Of a DNA stretch of 64,000 nt, positions 7,905 through 16,992 are shown in pieces. Position numbers and translations under genes: made by a program. The notes under the pieces are model-generated. The model made no database searches. It worked only from the letters and a program-made list of their open reading frames with translations, and was not told the origin of the DNA. How positions within the stretch are numbered: position 1 is the stretch's first letter; every line of letters begins with the position of its first letter. Source of the stretch: Phyllobacterium endophyticum. Lineage in GTDB: Bacteria; Pseudomonadota; Alphaproteobacteria; Rhizobiales; Rhizobiaceae. The stretch covers positions 1-64,000 of the forward strand of contig NZ_PGGN01000002.1 in NCBI RefSeq assembly GCF_003010935.1. Reading direction: 5' to 3'.

Positions 7905-8957
7905 ATGCAGGGCCAAAAGATTCCGGCTACCGTCATTACCGGCTTTCTCGGTTCGGGCAAGACGACGATGATCCGCAACCTGCTCGAAAACGCGAATGGC
8001 AAGCGTATTGCGCTGATCATCAACGAATTTGGCGATCTCGGCGTCGACGGCAATCTGCTTAAGGGCTGCGGCATTGAAGCCTGCCGCGACGAGGATATGA
8101 TCGAGCTGAACAATGGCTGCATCTGTTGCACTGTGGCCGACGATTTCATCCCAACCATGACCAAGCTTCTGGATCGGCCGGACCGTTTCGATCATATCGT
8201 AATTGAAACGTCGGGCCTCGCGTTGCCGCAGCCGCTAGTCGCGGCTTTCAACTGGCCCGAGATCAAGACGCAGGTAACGGTCGATGGAGTGGTTACGGTC
8301 ATCGATGCGGCGGCTGTTTCAGAAGGGCGTTTTGCCGATGACCATGACAAAGTGGATGCGCAACGCGAGCAGGACGAATCGCTTGATCATGACAGTCCGT
8401 TGGAAGAGCTGTTCGAAGACCAGATTCGCGCTGCTGATCTGATTGTGCTGAACAAGACTGACCTGATTAGCGGGAATCAACTCGACAATGTGAAAAGCGA
8501 CGTCCAAAGCCGGTCATTACGCCCACTCAACATCGTTGCGGCAAGTTACGGCAAGCTCAGCAACGAACTGCTACTCGGGCTCGGCATCGGCACCGAGGAA
8601 GACATTGCCAACCGTCAATCGCACCATGAAATGGAACATGCGGCCGGTGAGGAGCACGACCACGACGAGTTCGAGAGCTTTGTCGTGGGACTTGGCCCGG
8701 TGGCCGAGCCGAAATCATTCGTTGAAAAGCTCAAAGCAGTGATTGCTGATCACGACGTCCTGCGGCTCAAGGGCTTCGTCGATGTTCCCGGCAAGCCCAT
8801 GCGTCTTGTGATTCAGGCCGTTGGCTCGCGTATCGAGCATTATTTCGACCGAAGCTGGAACCCCGACGAAGAGCGTCAGACGCGGCTCGTCGTGATTGGT
8901 TTGCACGATATCGATGCGGCGGCCATCTCAACCGCAATGAACGCTGCCGCGGCCTGA
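7905..8957 (+). CDS. cobW: CobW GTPase (G3E family metal chaperone)
   Basis: A 350-residue G3E GTPase needed for cobalamin synthesis, thought to deliver Co2+ to the chelatase. Walker A is GFLGSGKTTMIRNLL (about 11-25), the metal site is the CXCC in GCICC near 73-77, and the nucleotide base motif is NKTDL near 184-188. A His/Asp/Glu-rich stretch (HHEMEHAAGEEHDHDEF, about 239-255) precedes the C-terminal CobW domain and resembles metal-binding loops of this family. It is placed between cobP and cobN, its usual partner. Confidence 0.95.
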   Translation: MQGQKIPATVITGFLGSGKTTMIRNLLENANGKRIALIINEFGDLGVDGNLLKGCGIEACRDEDMIELNNGCICCTVADDFIPTMTKLLDRPDRFDHIVIETSGLALPQPLVAAFNWPEIKTQVTVDGVVTVIDAAAVSEGRFADDHDKVDAQREQDESLDHDSPLEELFEDQIRAADLIVLNKTDLISGNQLDNVKSDVQSRSLRPLNIVAASYGKLSNELLLGLGIGTEEDIANRQSHHEMEHAAGEEHDHDEFESFVVGLGPVAEPKSFVEKLKAVIADHDVLRLKGFVDVPGKPMRLVIQAVGSRIEHYFDRSWNPDEERQTRLVVIGLHDIDAAAISTAMNAAAA

Positions 8958-8968
8958 TAGGAAACTGA

Positions 8969-11900
8969 ATGCATCTCCTGCTTGCCCAGAAAGGCACGAT
9001 CGCTGAGGGCACCGAGGCTATAGACCTCGGCCAGACGCCGGGAGATGTGCTTTTTCTTTCCGCTGCCGATACGGAACTGGCAAGCCTGGCTTCTGCCCGG
9101 CGACAGAGCGATGCCCACTCGTTGCGCCTCGCCAATATGATGGCGTTGGCGCATCCCATGTCAGTCGATGCCTATGTCGAGCGTACGGCGCGTCATGCCA
9201 AGCTTATTGTGGTGCGGATTATCGGCGGCGAAAGCTACTGGCCTTATGGGCTGGAAGCGCTGCATGCGTGCGCCATCAACCACAAGATACAACTAGCGGT
9301 GCTGCCAGGTGACGATAAACCGGACCCGGGGCTGGACCGGTTTTCCACGGTTTCGCGGCAGGATCGGGATGCGCTCTGGCACTATCTGCTTGAGGGCGGG
9401 CCGCAAAATGCCTCGCGGTTTCTGGATTATTGCTACGCGCTGATCGACGGCGAGGACAAGCCGCCAGAAGCCGCGCCGCTTTTAAAAGCAGGGTTGTGGT
9501 GGCCCGATATTGCAGTGCCTTCGCTTGAGGAGGTGCGGGGATTTTGGAACGAGGGATCGTCAGTTGTTGCGATCTGTTTTTATCGCGCGCTGGTACAAAG
9601 CGGCCAGACACAGCCTGTCGAAGCTCTGGTCGATGCGCTGAGAGCCAAGGGCCTCAATCCCTTGCCGGTGTTCGTCTCCAGCTTGAAAGACCCCGTATCA
9701 GTGGCAACATTGGAGGACATATTCGGTGATGCCCGGCCTTGTGTCGTCCTCAATGCAACCGGGTTTGCGGTTTCCGCGCCGGGTGCCGCGCGCAAAGCCA
9801 CCGTGCTTGAGCATGATGGGGCGATCGTGTTGCAGGTAATTTTTTCCGGATCGACCGCCGAGCAGTGGCGCGACTCAGATCAAGGTCTTTCTGCACGCGA
9901 TCTGGCAATGAATGTGGCACTGCCCGAGGTAGACGGCCGGGTGCTATCGCGGGCCGTTTCGTTCAAATCAGCACGCCGCTACGACGAGGCGGTGGAGGCT
10001 AATATCGTCACGCATGAACCCTTGGCCGATCGCGTTGAGTTCGTGGCGGCGCTGGCAGCGAACTGGGCGCGACTTCGTGAAGCAAAGTCGACGGCACGGC
10101 GCATCGTTCTCATCATGGCGAATTATCCCAACCGTGATGGCAGGCTGGGTAACGGCGTAGGGCTGGATACACCAGCAGGCACCTGGCAGATACTGAACTC
10201 CATGCGTGAAAAGGGCTATCCAGTTGCTGACGTTCCCGCACATGGCGACGCACTGATCAACCATCTGATGGCGGGGCCGACAAACGCTGCGAGCGATGGA
10301 CGGGAAATACGCGAAACCATTTCCTTGAATCAATACAGGAGCTTCTTCGAGAAACTTCCGCAGATGATTCAAGCGGCGGTCGTATCGCGCTGGGGCGAAC
10401 CTGACGCGGACCCGTACTTCATGAAGCAGGCTGAGACGTTCGCTTTGCCGCTGGCGCGATTTGGCGGGACGCTGGTCGGCATTCAGCCAGCGCGAGGCTA
10501 CAACATCGATCCGAAAGAGACATACCATTCACCGGGTCTCGTGCCGTCGCACGGATACCTCGCTTTTTATGCCTATCTCCGTGAAGTCTATGATGCTCAT
10601 GCCATTGTGCATGTCGGCAAGCACGGTAATCTTGAATGGCTGCCGGGCAAATCGCTGGCGCTTTCGGAAAACTGCTATCCGGAAGCCGTGCTTGGGCCGC
10701 TACCGCACATCTATCCGTTCATCGTCAATGATCCGGGCGAAGGCACGCAGGCAAAGCGGCGTTCATCCGCAGTCATTATCGATCACCTGACGCCACCGCT
10801 GACTCGCGCCGAGAGCTATGGTCCGCTGAAGGATCTTGAGGCGCTCGTGGATGAATATTATGAGGCGTCAGGTGTCGATCCGCGTCGCCTCGCGCGGTTG
10901 AAGATTCAAATCCTCGATCTTGTGAGAGACATCGGGCTCGACAGCGATGCAGGTATTCATGACCATGATGCTGATGACCTCGCCTTGCAAAAGCTCGACG
11001 CCTATCTGTGCGATCTTAAAGAAATGCAGATTCGCGACGGCCTGCACATTTTCGGGCGCTCGCCGGAAGGGCGCCTGCTGACCGATCTTGTGGTGGCGCT
11101 GGCGCGCGTGCCGCGTGGAGCCGGACATGGGGCCGATCAAAGCCTGCAGCGAGCCATCGCGCTTGACCTGGGGCTCGAGGGGTTCGATCCGCTTGATTGC
11201 GAGATGGCGAAACCATGGTTCAGTCCGCGCCCTGATATCCTGCAAGCGATTTCGGATGATCCATGGCGTAGCGCGGGCGATACGGTGGAGCGCGTCGAGC
11301 TACTGGCGGCAAAACTTGTTGCCGGGGAGATCGATTGCCCCGAAGGCTGGTTCGCCACGGCCATGGTCCTGGCGGGCATCCGATCTAGTCTGCAGCCCGC
11401 CGTTGCCATGTGCGGTGATGCCGAGATGAATGCTTTTCTCACTGCCTTGGATGGTCGTTTCGTTGCGCCGGGTCCTTCGGGTGCGCCGACGCGCGGCAGG
11501 CCGGACGTGCTGCCGACCGGGCGCAACTTCTTTTCCGTCGATACGCGCGCTGTTCCGACGCCTGCTGCCTGGGAACTCGGCCAGAAATCCGCCGAGCTTC
11601 TGATCCGCCGCTACACGCAGGACCATGGAGAGTGGCCGACGTCATTCGGTCTCACTGCCTGGGGTACGTCCAACATGCGAACGGGCGGCGACGATATTGC
11701 ACAGGCGCTGGCGCTGATCGGCGTCAAACCAGTGTGGGACATGGCATCACGCCGGGTCACCGGGTACGAAATAATATCAACGGCAATGCTGGGTCGCCCG
11801 CGCGTCGACGTAACGTTGCGCATTTCAGGCTTCTTCCGCGATGCGTTTCCGGATCAGATCGCGCTGTTCGATACGGCCGTGCGATCTGTTGGTGAACTCG

Positions 11901-12697
11901 AAGAGGATGAGCAGGATAACCCTATTGCCGCACGCATGCGCATTGAACAAGCGCGGCTCATTGCGGAAGGCACCGGCGAGAAGCTGGCCAAGCAGAGGGC
12001 CGGATTCCGCGTGTTCGGCTCCAAGCCGGGAGCGTATGGTGCCGGATTGCAAGCACTCATGGACGAAAACGACTGGACGAAGCGCGATGATCTCGCTGAA
12101 GCGTGGCTTGTATGGGGTGGCTATGCCTATGGCGCGGGAATCGAGGGCAATGCCGAGCGCGGCTTGCTGGAAGAGCGACTTCGCACGGTAAATGCAGTGG
12201 TCCAGAACCAAGACAACCGTGAGCACGATCTCTTGGATTCCGACGATTACTATCAATTCGAGGGCGGAATGTCGGCGGCGATTGAAACGCTCTCCGGAAC
12301 GCGCCCAACAATTTATCACAATGACCATTCGCGTCCGGAAAAGCCAGTCATCCGTACGCTTGAAGAAGAGATCGCTCGCACCGTGCGGGGGCGCGTAACG
12401 AATCCGAAATGGATCGCCGGTGTGATGCGTCATGGTTATAAAGGTGCATTCGAAATGGCGGCAACTGTGGACTATCTCTTTGCCTTCGCCGCGACAACGG
12501 GTGCAGTCGGCAATCACCATTTCGAAGCTGTCTATCAGGCGTTCCTCCTAGACGAGGACGTGCGTAATTTTTTGGCGGAGAAAAACCCGCACGCGCTGCG
12601 TGACATTGCAGGAAAGCTGGAAGAAGCCGTTGCGCGAGATTTCTGGACGCCGCGTTCGAATTCGGCGCGGTATGAACTCAGCAAGCTTGCTGCTTGA
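8969..12697 (+). CDS. cobN: Aerobic cobaltochelatase subunit CobN
   Basis: The 1242-residue large subunit of the ATP-dependent cobaltochelatase, which inserts Co2+ into hydrogenobyrinic acid a,c-diamide. It is homologous to magnesium chelatase subunit H. Recognisable stretches include ANYPNRDGRLGNGVGLDTP near 385-403, the HVGKHGNLEWLPGKSLALS region near 550-568, and a C-terminal part with TRPTIYHNDHS. Length is near the family norm of about 1250-1280. The partner ATPase subunits CobS and CobT (chelatase) are not in the window and must be encoded elsewhere. Confidence 0.96.
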   Translation: MHLLLAQKGTIAEGTEAIDLGQTPGDVLFLSAADTELASLASARRQSDAHSLRLANMMALAHPMSVDAYVERTARHAKLIVVRIIGGESYWPYGLEALHACAINHKIQLAVLPGDDKPDPGLDRFSTVSRQDRDALWHYLLEGGPQNASRFLDYCYALIDGEDKPPEAAPLLKAGLWWPDIAVPSLEEVRGFWNEGSSVVAICFYRALVQSGQTQPVEALVDALRAKGLNPLPVFVSSLKDPVSVATLEDIFGDARPCVVLNATGFAVSAPGAARKATVLEHDGAIVLQVIFSGSTAEQWRDSDQGLSARDLAMNVALPEVDGRVLSRAVSFKSARRYDEAVEANIVTHEPLADRVEFVAALAANWARLREAKSTARRIVLIMANYPNRDGRLGNGVGLDTPAGTWQILNSMREKGYPVADVPAHGDALINHLMAGPTNAASDGREIRETISLNQYRSFFEKLPQMIQAAVVSRWGEPDADPYFMKQAETFALPLARFGGTLVGIQPARGYNIDPKETYHSPGLVPSHGYLAFYAYLREVYDAHAIVHVGKHGNLEWLPGKSLALSENCYPEAVLGPLPHIYPFIVNDPGEGTQAKRRSSAVIIDHLTPPLTRAESYGPLKDLEALVDEYYEASGVDPRRLARLKIQILDLVRDIGLDSDAGIHDHDADDLALQKLDAYLCDLKEMQIRDGLHIFGRSPEGRLLTDLVVALARVPRGAGHGADQSLQRAIALDLGLEGFDPLDCEMAKPWFSPRPDILQAISDDPWRSAGDTVERVELLAAKLVAGEIDCPEGWFATAMVLAGIRSSLQPAVAMCGDAEMNAFLTALDGRFVAPGPSGAPTRGRPDVLPTGRNFFSVDTRAVPTPAAWELGQKSAELLIRRYTQDHGEWPTSFGLTAWGTSNMRTGGDDIAQALALIGVKPVWDMASRRVTGYEIISTAMLGRPRVDVTLRISGFFRDAFPDQIALFDTAVRSVGELEEDEQDNPIAARMRIEQARLIAEGTGEKLAKQRAGFRVFGSKPGAYGAGLQALMDENDWTKRDDLAEAWLVWGGYAYGAGIEGNAERGLLEERLRTVNAVVQNQDNREHDLLDSDDYYQFEGGMSAAIETLSGTRPTIYHNDHSRPEKPVIRTLEEEIARTVRGRVTNPKWIAGVMRHGYKGAFEMAATVDYLFAFAATTGAVGNHHFEAVYQAFLLDEDVRNFLAEKNPHALRDIAGKLEEAVARDFWTPRSNSARYELSKLAA

Positions 12698-12723
12698 TTT
12701 TATGATTCCGAAGGAGAGGCCAA

Positions 12724-13362
12724 ATGGCTGAAAAGTCACAGAAACTGCAGAATTTGACCGAAGCGGAAATCAATGAGCGGCACGCGGATAAAATGCGCAA
12801 GAAGAAGGCGGTGCGCGACAAGATTCTAGCTACCAAGACAGACGAAAAGGGTCTCGTGATCGTTAACACAGGCAAGGGCAAGGGAAAATCCACAGCCGGG
12901 TTCGGCGTTGTATTCCGGGCGCTGGGCCATGGTATGAAGATTGGCGTGGTTCAATTCGTCAAGGGATCATGGGATACGGGCGAGCGGTGGGTTCTGGAGA
13001 AATTCCCGGAGCAGGTGACCATTTCCGCCATGGGCGAGGGATTCACCTGGGAAACGCAGGACCGTGCCCGCGATATTGCGATGGCGCGCAATGCCTGGGA
13101 ACAGGCGAAAGCAATGATATTGGATGACGAGACTGAACTCGTTCTATGCGATGAGCTAAACATTGCGCTGCGGTACGATTATCTGCCCGTCGACGAGATC
13201 GTCGAAGTCCTGAGGCAGAAGCCGCACATGAAGCATGTTATCATTACCGGGCGCAACGCAAAGGAGGAACTCATCGAGTTTGCCGATCTGGTTACAGAGA
13301 TGGAGATGATAAAACACCCCTTCCGCTCGGGTATCAAAGCCCAAAGGGGCATCGAATTCTAA
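12724..13362 (+). CDS. cobO: Cob(I)yrinic acid a,c-diamide adenosyltransferase
   Basis: Transfers the adenosyl group of ATP to the reduced cobalt, giving the upper ligand. The 212-residue CobO/BtuR-type protein has an N-terminal basic helix and P-loop NTGKGKGKSTAGFG at about 42-55, followed by QFVKGSWDTGERW and LCDELNIALRYDYL. GGAGAGG lies before the start. It is the last recognisable gene of the riboswitch-led run; 91 bases with no obvious terminator separate it from the TerB-like gene. Confidence 0.95.
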   Translation: MAEKSQKLQNLTEAEINERHADKMRKKKAVRDKILATKTDEKGLVIVNTGKGKGKSTAGFGVVFRALGHGMKIGVVQFVKGSWDTGERWVLEKFPEQVTISAMGEGFTWETQDRARDIAMARNAWEQAKAMILDDETELVLCDELNIALRYDYLPVDEIVEVLRQKPHMKHVIITGRNAKEELIEFADLVTEMEMIKHPFRSGIKAQRGIEF

Positions 13363-13453
13363 TTTTACGAATCGACATGCAATCCCGAGCGTTTCGCTCT
13401 TGAATTCCATTGTCCGTGCTGCGAACAATCAAAGAGGACAGGCTGGGGGTAAT

Positions 13454-13882
13454 ATGAGCGAAAGTATCTTTGACCGAATTAGTGCATATCTCGGAACCAA
13501 GAGTGCGGTGCAGAAGGTCGCCGACGATCCGGTCCTGACGGCCGAGCTTCTCCTGTTGCTGCACGTTGCCTTGGCAGACGGCAAGACCGAGAAGAAGGAA
13601 TATGCGGCGATTATTCGCATTGCCGCGAATGATTTTGGAATTTCACCTGACGAGTTTGCGGAGGTGGCTGACTACCTGAAGGATTTCGGCTACGAGACGA
13701 CAAGTTCCCAAGCGGCACTTGCCTTTGCAGACGTGGCATTTGACCGGAAAGTTCAATTGTTGCGCCATCTTTTAGCAATCGCCAACGCCGACGACGAACT
13801 GGACGCGAAGGAAGCCAACCTGATCCGCAAGACGGCAGATCTCCTCGGTGTGACGCCGGAAGAACTGCATAAACCACACTGA
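13454..13882 (+). CDS. TerB-family protein of unknown role, coupled to cobE
   Basis: A 142-residue soluble, all-helical acidic protein. Two internal segments, LHVALADGKTEKKEYAAI (about 37-54) and AIANADDELDAKEANLIRKT (about 107-126), match the paired acidic motifs of the TerB/DjlA-like domain, thought to bind metal. The start is ATG 13454 (GGGGG about 8 bases upstream) rather than an in-frame ATG further left. Its stop overlaps the cobE start (TGATG), so it is translated with the cobalamin genes. It occupies the place where cobG, cobH, cobI, cobJ and cobL often lie in relatives. A function in cobalamin synthesis is not established. Confidence 0.7.
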   Translation: MSESIFDRISAYLGTKSAVQKVADDPVLTAELLLLLHVALADGKTEKKEYAAIIRIAANDFGISPDEFAEVADYLKDFGYETTSSQAALAFADVAFDRKVQLLRHLLAIANADDELDAKEANLIRKTADLLGVTPEELHKPH

Positions 13883-14274
13883 TGGCACAGCCGGTTTATG
13901 CGTTGGGCCTTGGTTGTGAACGCGGATGCGAACCCTTGGAATTGCTAAAGCTTGCCACGAAAGTTTTGACCGATGCGGGGATTGCTGCAAGCGACCTGAC
14001 GGGAATTTATTCAATCGACCAGCGGCGGCATGAACCGGCAATGATCGCAGTTTCCGAAAAGCTTGCGTTGCCTTTGGTTTGTTATAGCGCGGCAGTTCTT
14101 GAAAAACAGACACCGCGTCTGCTCAATCCTTCGAAGGCGGTCTTTGCGCTAGTCGGATGTCACGGTGTTGCTGAAGCAGCGGCGCTTTCCGCTGCAGGTC
14201 CGCGGGGATCTCTGGTGGCCGGAAAAACAAAGTCGGCGCATGCAACGGCAGCGCTGGCAATCACGAAGAGATAA
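13882..14274 (+). CDS. cobE: Cobalamin biosynthesis protein CobE (CbiG C-terminal-like)
   Basis: A 130-residue protein matching CobE, equivalent to the C-terminal domain of CbiG. Visible motifs are GLGCERGCEPLELL at about 9-22, GIYSIDQRRHEPAM near 48-61, and a late VGCHGVAEAAAL. Its role in the aerobic pathway is thought to be an accessory to corrin-ring synthesis and is not fully defined. It is translationally coupled to the TerB-like gene upstream and lies 3 bases before cobM. Confidence 0.9.
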   Translation: MAQPVYALGLGCERGCEPLELLKLATKVLTDAGIAASDLTGIYSIDQRRHEPAMIAVSEKLALPLVCYSAAVLEKQTPRLLNPSKAVFALVGCHGVAEAAALSAAGPRGSLVAGKTKSAHATAALAITKR

Positions 14275-14277
14275 GCA

Positions 14278-15039
14278 ATGAAGGTTCATTTCATCGGAGC
14301 TGGCCCGGGAGCCGCCGACCTCATCACAGTTCGCGGATTGAAGCTGATTCAGTCCAGCCCTGTATGCTTGTACGCAGGATCACTGGTCCCCGCGGAGATG
14401 GTCGCGGAAGTGCCCGACGGCGCGCGGGTCGTAGATACCTCATCGCTTACACTCGACGAAATCGTTGCAGAGTACGAACGCGCGAAAGCGGAGGGCAAGG
14501 ATGTGGCCAGGGTGCACTCCGGCGATCCATCAATATATGGTGCGGTAGCAGAACAGATGCGCCGTCTGGACGCTCTTGGCATCGACTACGACGTCACGCC
14601 TGGTGTTCCGGCATTCGCTGCCGCCGCTGCGGCCTTGAAGAAGGAACTGACTGTTCCCGAAGTGTGCCAGACTATCATTCTGACGCGCACCTCGATGAAG
14701 TCTTCGTCCATGCCGGAGGGCGAGGATCTGGCAACGCTGGGTAAATCGGGAGCGACGTTGGTCATCCACCTTTCGATCCGTAACCTGGCACATATCGAAA
14801 CAGAACTCGGCCCACTTTACGGGGCCGACTGTCCGGTAATTGTTGCCTATCGGGTGGGCTGGCCAGACGAACAGTTCATCCATGGCACACTCGAAGACAT
14901 CGCTGGCAAGGTGAAGGATTCAGGTCTGAGCCGGACTGCCATGATCTTTGTTGGACGTGGTTTGTCTGCCGGAGCCTTTCGTGATTCCGCCCTGTACCAT
15001 AAGGATCACACACATTCACTTCGGTCAAAGTCAAGGTAG
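14278..15039 (+). CDS. cobM: Precorrin-4 C11-methyltransferase
   Basis: Methylates C-11 of the corrin precursor using S-adenosylmethionine. This 253-residue SAM-dependent tetrapyrrole methylase starts with the GAGPGAADLITVRGL loop (about 7-21), has the HSGDPSIYG motif near 81-89, and the VTPGVPAFAAAAAALKKEL region near 106-124. It is followed by cobK on the opposite strand with a 9-base overlap at the 3' ends. Confidence 0.95.
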   Translation: MKVHFIGAGPGAADLITVRGLKLIQSSPVCLYAGSLVPAEMVAEVPDGARVVDTSSLTLDEIVAEYERAKAEGKDVARVHSGDPSIYGAVAEQMRRLDALGIDYDVTPGVPAFAAAAAALKKELTVPEVCQTIILTRTSMKSSSMPEGEDLATLGKSGATLVIHLSIRNLAHIETELGPLYGADCPVIVAYRVGWPDEQFIHGTLEDIAGKVKDSGLSRTAMIFVGRGLSAGAFRDSALYHKDHTHSLRSKSR

Positions 15040-15783
15040 ACTGATCGCCTCGTCGACAAAAGCCAATACGCTTTCGACATCCGGCAATACATGCGCCTCA
15101 CGGCGAGCGGGGCGATCAATCATGATGATCGGGACGCCGAGATCACGTGCCGCCTTGATCTTGGTGTAGGATGCAGAGCCACCGGAATTGCGACAGATGA
15201 TATGAGTAATGCGTTTTCCAGTGAGAAATGCGACTTCATCTTCGGTTTTGCCGGGCCTGGACAGCTCCAGTTCGAAGTCGACAAGGTCTAGTGGCACTTC
15301 CGGTGGATCAATCATCCGCACGACGAAATGCACGTCGCCCCGACGCGAGAATGGTGCAATATGCTGGCGTCCAAGTGCAAGCAGCACGCGAGCTCTTGGC
15401 GGGATGGCAGACACGGCCTCTTCAAGCGAGGATACGATCGACCATTTGTCGCCAGGTTTAGGATGCCACGCCGGGCGGTCCAGCCGAACGAAGAGAATTC
15501 CGGTCGAAGCTGCTGCAAGAATGGCGTTGTCGGAGATCTGCATTGCGAAGGGGTGTGTCGCGTCGATAAGCAACGACACGTCCTGGCTCGCGATGTAGGC
15601 GATGAGACCTCTTGCGCCACCAAAGCCGCCGATACGCACTTCACCTTCGAGCTTTGCTGGATTGCGAGTTCGGCCGGCGAGCGACGAGATAACGCGATAG
15701 TTTCTGGCAATGAGCTGAGATGCCAGTCTCGAAGCCTCCGCGGTGCCACCGAGAATGAGGATCGGTCGATCAGACACGAGCAA
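15031..15783 (-). CDS. cobK: Precorrin-6A reductase
   Basis: NADPH-dependent reduction of precorrin-6A to 6B. The 250-residue protein starts with a nucleotide-binding ILGGTAEASRLASQLI (about 10-25) and has IDATHPFAMQIS near 94-105, HIICRNSGGSASYTKI near 203-218, and a late IIMIDRPAR. It lies just after cbiD on the minus strand (14-base overlap), so the two are co-transcribed, against the direction of the rest of the cluster. Confidence 0.94.
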   Translation of the reverse strand: MLVSDRPILILGGTAEASRLASQLIARNYRVISSLAGRTRNPAKLEGEVRIGGFGGARGLIAYIASQDVSLLIDATHPFAMQISDNAILAAASTGILFVRLDRPAWHPKPGDKWSIVSSLEEAVSAIPPRARVLLALGRQHIAPFSRRGDVHFVVRMIDPPEVPLDLVDFELELSRPGKTEDEVAFLTGKRITHIICRNSGGSASYTKIKAARDLGVPIIMIDRPARREAHVLPDVESVLAFVDEAISLP

Positions 15784-16921
15784 GAATATTGCCCTTGCGA
15801 TCGGTGACGATCACTTCTACGTCGACCGGTGCCCCTTTGAGTGTCGCCAGCGCCGTTTCACGTGCTTTAGCGGCTATTGGACCGGCAAGGTCAATACCCA
15901 GACCTTGAGTCAATTCAAGTACTTCCTGCGCCGTATTGGCATTCAGAATCTGGTTCCTCACGGTGGGAGCAAGCCCCTGTTTCTCCGCTTCGTCTGCAAG
16001 GAAAGTCATGCTCACCTGACTGCGTCCGGAGTGAAGATCGAGAGCGCCTTGCGCCAGTTTGGTCAGTTTGGCGAAGCCACCGGCAATCGTCAGGCGATCG
16101 ATCGGGTGAACCCGCAAATACTTAAGCAGGCCTCCGGCAAAATCCCCCATGTCCAGAAGTGCGATCTCAGGCAATCCGTAGATGCTCTGTGCTGCATCCT
16201 CGGAGGTAGAACCCGTGGCAGCCAACACATGCTTGAGGCCAGCAGCGCGCGATACGTCAATGCCGCGATGAATCGAGTGAATCCAGGCAGCGCAGGAAAA
16301 GGGATGGACGATGCCAGTGGTGCCGAGGATGGAGATGCCGCCGACTATGCCTAAACGGGGATTCCATGTTCGCTTTGCGATCTCCTCACCGTCGGGAACG
16401 GAAATCGTAATGACGAGGTCGGCCGGTAGATCATATTGGGCGCAGATTTCCTCGCAGATTCGGGTCATCATCTCGCGAGGTACGGGATTGATGGCAGCTT
16501 GACCGGGAAGAACTGGGAGGCCCGGCAGCGTAACGGTGCCGACGCCTTCGCCTGCAACAAACTGGATGCCGCTTCCCGGCGGCGCAGGGAACACGGTCGA
16601 GATTATGGTGGCACCATGTGTAACATCGGGATCATCGCCAGCATCTTTGACAATACCCGCCATGGCGTAGCCGTCGCCGATCGATTCGATTGCGAGCTGA
16701 AAGTGCGGAACTTCACCTTTCGGCAGAATGATAGCGACGGGATCGGGGAACTCGCCGGTGATCAACGCCATCAACGCAGCTTTAGTTGCGGCGGTCGCGC
16801 ACGCGCCCGTCGTCCAGCCGCGGCGCAGCGGTCGCTCGCTTGTCTCTTCAGGCTTCCGCAGTCCGCCATCTGGTTCGTCGTTCATGTGCATCTTATAGAC
16901 CAGGTTCTGCGGCCGTTGCAT
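15770..16921 (-). CDS. cbiD: Cobalt-precorrin-5B C1-methyltransferase (CbiD)
   Basis: A 383-residue CbiD-family protein recognised by RRGWTTGACATAATKAAL (about 33-50), the glycine-rich GTVTLPGLPVLPGQAAINPV stretch, and GGISILGTTGIVHPFSC near 213-229. In the classical aerobic pathway this step belongs to CobF, which also removes the acetyl fragment. CbiD is the anaerobic-pathway enzyme, yet it appears here with CobN, CobK and CobM. No strong ribosome-binding site marks the first ATG (16921); an in-frame ATG near 16891 is an alternative start. Confidence 0.92.
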   Translation of the reverse strand: MQRPQNLVYKMHMNDEPDGGLRKPEETSERPLRRGWTTGACATAATKAALMALITGEFPDPVAIILPKGEVPHFQLAIESIGDGYAMAGIVKDAGDDPDVTHGATIISTVFPAPPGSGIQFVAGEGVGTVTLPGLPVLPGQAAINPVPREMMTRICEEICAQYDLPADLVITISVPDGEEIAKRTWNPRLGIVGGISILGTTGIVHPFSCAAWIHSIHRGIDVSRAAGLKHVLAATGSTSEDAAQSIYGLPEIALLDMGDFAGGLLKYLRVHPIDRLTIAGGFAKLTKLAQGALDLHSGRSQVSMTFLADEAEKQGLAPTVRNQILNANTAQEVLELTQGLGIDLAGPIAAKARETALATLKGAPVDVEVIVTDRKGNILARV

Positions 16922-16922
16922 G

Positions 16923-16959
16923 ATTTTTCGGACAAGTTCATGTTTGTGGCCCGAAAAAT
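16923..16959. promoter_or_regulatory. Inverted repeat between the divergent cbiD and cobA genes
   Basis: ATTTTTCGG (16923-16931) is perfectly complementary to CCGAAAAAT (16951-16959) across 19 bases. It lies in the 71-bp divergent intergenic region, so it could be an operator or the base of an RNA hairpin in one leader. No matching regulator is identified. Confidence 0.4.
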
Positions 16960-16992
16960 TGTGCTATGCGCAGTATACCGCCGGGGTAGACG

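Noticed and set aside
11825..12520. 231-codon minus-strand frame inside cobN
   Set aside because: cobN is continuous and conserved through this region, so the frame is a shadow.
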